Assembly (NCBI GenBank): GCA_905479105.1
Contig: CAJQLE010000002.1
Location: 248,001 to 312,000 of the forward strand
Source: an uncultured Flavobacteriales bacterium
GTDB taxonomy: Bacteria > Bacteroidota > Bacteroidia > Flavobacteriales_G > Salibacteraceae
Reading direction: 5' to 3'
DNA: 64,000 nt
Positions 61,809 to 64,000 of this stretch are shown in pieces. Under the pieces are notes generated by a model. It saw nothing but the letters and a program-made list of their open reading frames with translations. It was not told the DNA's origin and did not search any database. Position 1 is the stretch's first letter, and each line of letters starts with the position of its first letter. Both the position numbers and the translations under genes were made by a program.

Positions 61809-62621
61809 ATGTTTAAGTATATATTCTCGAAGAAATTTGCTGTCCAATTTATCCTTGCGCTGGCGCTAGTAACCACTGCTATCGCTGGAGGCTACATTTA
61901 CCTTGTTTCATATACTGAACAAGATGAAGTTGTTGAAGTGCCGGAATTGAGTGGTTATGATGTTTTTGAGGCAGACGCAATCCTCAACGAAGCGCATCTC
62001 AGCGCAGACATTGTTGATTCACTCTACTTGCCAGAAAAAAAAGGTGGTGAAATAGTTGATCAAGAGCCTATCGGTGGTTCATTCGTTAAAACTGGCCGGA
62101 AAATATATTTGACGATATCTCGTTATGGAGCTCCTATGGTTAAGCTGCCAAACATTATTGATCAAACTCTGCCCTTGGCTATGGCGAAATTGAAATCATA
62201 TGACATTAATGTGGATCAAATAATAAATAAGCCAAGTGATTGCACAGACTGCGTAATTGGAGTGGAAATGAATGGAAAAAAACTTGTCGCAGGATCTAAA
62301 CTCTCCAAGGGTTCTAAAATTAACCTAATCGTTGGTGAAGGTGCTACCGGAGAAAAAATATCCATTCCTATGCTTTATGGACTGTCATTAGACGAAGCTC
62401 AAAAGCTGTTAAACTTAGATGGCCTTAACATTGGTGCTACTCCATATATAGATTGTGAAAATTCTGAAGACAGCTTAAATGCCAAAGTGTTTCGTCAAAA
62501 CCCTGCACCATCTGAAAACACTATGACAACCAGAGGCTCTTCCATTGACTTGTATTTAACCTCAGATTATTCGCAAATACCCGAAGTTAATCTTGACTCC
62601 ATAAAATCATTATTGAAGTGA
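61809..62621 (+). CDS. Membrane-anchored PASTA-domain protein
   Basis: About 270 residues: a short cytoplasmic N-terminus (MFKYIFSKKFAVQ), one transmembrane helix (FILALALVTTAIAGGYIYLV), then three PASTA domains starting VEVPELSGYDVFEAD, VKLPNIIDQTLPLA and ISIPMLYGLSLDEAQ. PASTA domains bind peptidoglycan or beta-lactams, but the Ser/Thr kinase domain of PknB-type proteins is absent. The nearby ddl gene supports a cell-wall role. The ORF-track start at GTG 61767 would include the promoter box; ATG 61809 is used. Its stop overlaps the next gene as GTGA. Confidence 0.88.
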   Translation: MFKYIFSKKFAVQFILALALVTTAIAGGYIYLVSYTEQDEVVEVPELSGYDVFEADAILNEAHLSADIVDSLYLPEKKGGEIVDQEPIGGSFVKTGRKIYLTISRYGAPMVKLPNIIDQTLPLAMAKLKSYDINVDQIINKPSDCTDCVIGVEMNGKKLVAGSKLSKGSKINLIVGEGATGEKISIPMLYGLSLDEAQKLLNLDGLNIGATPYIDCENSEDSLNAKVFRQNPAPSENTMTTRGSSIDLYLTSDYSQIPEVNLDSIKSLLK

Positions 62622-64000
62622 AGAACTTGAATCATTTAGCACTATTTCTTCTCCTATTTTGGATAGCCTGTGATTCAGGTGCCCAAGAAACACTTCGCGA
62701 TTTAACCTACAGTTTACCTCAATCTTCAACTGCTAAAGAAGTATCAAAAAATACTGAAAGAATAAACCTCGTAAAACATCCATTCATATATGTTATTGAC
62801 ACACTATCCCTCCCTTTTTTCGATGATTTCACAAGGGATAAGGTTAAAAAGTACGAGGCTAAAAAGAATGATAATAATGTTTCGTTGAAGATCAATTATG
62901 ACTTTTCTGTGAACGGTCAAACTCCAAAAACACTTGAATATCGAACCGAGCCCACCTTTTCAATTTTAAGAACTTTATCTGGGGACATCATTGAATCGGA
63001 GAATCCAACACTTTACATCAATCTATTTGAAGAAGGGAAATTAGTAGCTAGAGACACTGGTTGGACCAACTTAATTACTGAGTTTGACCAAAGTAGTGGC
63101 ATAGTAACGTATGATACCCTTTTAGCAGAACGAACCTTGATCAATACTCCTGACACTTTTTATCGGGTGGCTGATGACTTTACGCTTTGGACACCTGCTA
63201 TTGATTCTTTTGACTCTGCCCGTGCCGCGCCACTGATTAACAACACATTCGCTAAGAACCCAATAACTCAAGGTGTGGCGACTTTTGATGGAACAAATAG
63301 ATTGGGAAACCCATATGACCAAACATCCGAGACAACATATGGTATCTGTGATATGCTTCTTTCTAAGCCTATATACCTTGATTCGAACATGGAGGATGTG
63401 TATTTGAGCTTCTTTTATCAAGCTGGTGGAAATGGAAACCTTCCAGAAGAGGAAGATTCGCTCGTTTTAGAGTTTTTTGATTTAGCTGATTCAACATGGA
63501 GGTTTGCTTGGAAAGCTCAAGGCCCCGAGGAAGAAGACAGTCTGTTCTCAGATCAGGTATTTCTAAAAATTGATGGTCGAAAATATTTGCAAACTGGATT
63601 CAGATTCAGATTCAAAAATTACGGCACTCAGTCAGGAAGTTTAGATCACTGGCATATCGATTACGTGCGACTGGATAAAAATCGCGACACACTAGCGGAT
63701 GACACAACACTGAACGATGTAGCCTTTATAAGTGGGATAAAATCCTTTCTTAGCCCCTATGTCTCGGTCCCATACTCTCACTATAACGCTGACCCTAATT
63801 TTTTTGACGCCTCTTCTGTTTCAGTTGTCAACTCAAATTTGAGTGCCCTCAACCTAGTTCTTGGCGGCTTGCGTTATGAAATTTTTGATGAATCTGGCAG
63901 CCTAATCCTATCCGAGATTACAGTAGATCCTAATATTTCTCCGAGAACCGTGCGTAAAACTAATTACCCCATTTCCGTTTCTCCAATTTTTCCTGACCTA
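62618..64000 (+). CDS. Large exported protein, C-terminus beyond the window
   Basis: Absent from the ORF track because it runs off the right edge; 461 codons are open from GTG 62618, which overlaps the PASTA stop as GTGA. The N-terminus (MKNLNHLALFLLLFWIACDS) is a signal sequence, possibly a lipoprotein with an imperfect lipobox at Cys18. The rest looks like secreted beta-sandwich material (FFDDFTRDKV, YLSFFYQAGGNGN, LDHWHIDYVRL), as in Bacteroidota T9SS cargo, but the C-terminal sorting domain cannot be seen. No enzyme motif is recognised. Confidence 0.8.
   Translation, partial: MKNLNHLALFLLLFWIACDSGAQETLRDLTYSLPQSSTAKEVSKNTERINLVKHPFIYVIDTLSLPFFDDFTRDKVKKYEAKKNDNNVSLKINYDFSVNGQTPKTLEYRTEPTFSILRTLSGDIIESENPTLYINLFEEGKLVARDTGWTNLITEFDQSSGIVTYDTLLAERTLINTPDTFYRVADDFTLWTPAIDSFDSARAAPLINNTFAKNPITQGVATFDGTNRLGNPYDQTSETTYGICDMLLSKPIYLDSNMEDVYLSFFYQAGGNGNLPEEEDSLVLEFFDLADSTWRFAWKAQGPEEEDSLFSDQVFLKIDGRKYLQTGFRFRFKNYGTQSGSLDHWHIDYVRLDKNRDTLADDTTLNDVAFISGIKSFLSPYVSVPYSHYNADPNFFDASSVSVVNSNLSALNLVLGGLRYEIFDESGSLILSEITVDPNISPRTVRKTNYPISVSPIFPDL

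Noticed and set aside
63122-63421. 99-residue minus-strand ORF near the right edge
   Set aside because: Antisense to the open plus-strand frame that begins with a signal peptide at 62618 and continues past the window.
1-64000. CRISPR array, tRNA, rRNA, transposon or prophage
   Set aside because: No regularly spaced repeats, cloverleaf-like segments, transposase or integrase motifs were found by eye on either strand.

Overview
The window looks like chromosome of a Bacteroidota bacterium, most likely a flavobacterium-like member of Flavobacteriales. The evidence is: two secreted proteins with type IX secretion (T9SS) C-terminal sorting domains; several families I know mainly from this phylum (DUF1599, DUF1684, DUF4783, DUF4834, DUF5687); a CarB of about 940 residues without the allosteric domain; promoter-like TAnnTTTG boxes; few recognisable Shine-Dalgarno sequences; AT-rich DNA. 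I saw no tRNA, rRNA, CRISPR array, transposase, integrase or phage gene.

Layout. 1-26.6 kb is mostly housekeeping and nutrient-scavenging: the end of a glycosyltransferase, DUF1599, folP-accA-menC-menE, proline dehydrogenase, an M1 aminopeptidase lipoprotein, a T9SS-secreted GH16 glucanase, a T9SS surface protein, a GlcD-type FAD oxidase, a DPP-IV-type peptidase next to a POT peptide transporter, a thioredoxin-like protein, a histone-deacetylase-like amidohydrolase, DUF1684, a quinone-oxidoreductase-like enzyme, a two-gene ABC exporter whose permease has an in-frame amber stop near its N-terminus, carB and DUF4834. 26.7-49.0 kb is a large surface-polysaccharide locus. Rightward are a YfhO-type membrane protein, glycosyltransferase, formyltransferase, PIG-L deacetylase and sulfotransferase. 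Leftward are an acetamidino-forming trio (N-acetyl sugar amidotransferase, HisF2, HisH2), a large GT-B-like protein, methyltransferase, Wzx flippase and acyltransferase. A PhyH oxygenase then precedes a compact seven-gene leftward operon: neuA, dihydrodipicolinate-synthase-like aldolase, two different neuB genes, neuD-like acetyltransferase, TIM-barrel isomerase, CBS-aminotransferase fusion. Divergent from neuA is a two-gene unit of PLP enzymes of fold types I and III. 51.8-64 kb returns to core genes: an M1 metallopeptidase apparently fused to an outer-membrane barrel, nadC, DUF4783, rlmH, galE, a polytopic membrane protein, rdgB, ddl, a sugar-nucleotide SDR, a PASTA protein and the start of a large exported protein.

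How the genes work together. The central locus reads as a pathway for a CMP-activated nonulosonic-acid-type sugar and its decorations (N-acetyl, acetamidino, formyl, sulfate, methyl, O-acyl), with export by Wzx. Two tandem non-identical NeuB proteins, an aldolase lacking the usual catalytic Tyr, a CBS-fused aminotransferase, no hydrolysing UDP-HexNAc 2-epimerase in the window, and the adjacent PLP pair make this the best candidate for an undescribed pathway. Elsewhere DPP-IV plus POT suggests periplasmic dipeptide release and uptake, and GH16 plus T9SS suggests extracellular beta-glucan use.

The ORF track counts TTG and GTG as starts, so I moved several starts inward to ATG codons that fit family N-termini, signal peptides or promoter position. 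All functional calls are by eye from sequence motifs; no database search was possible.
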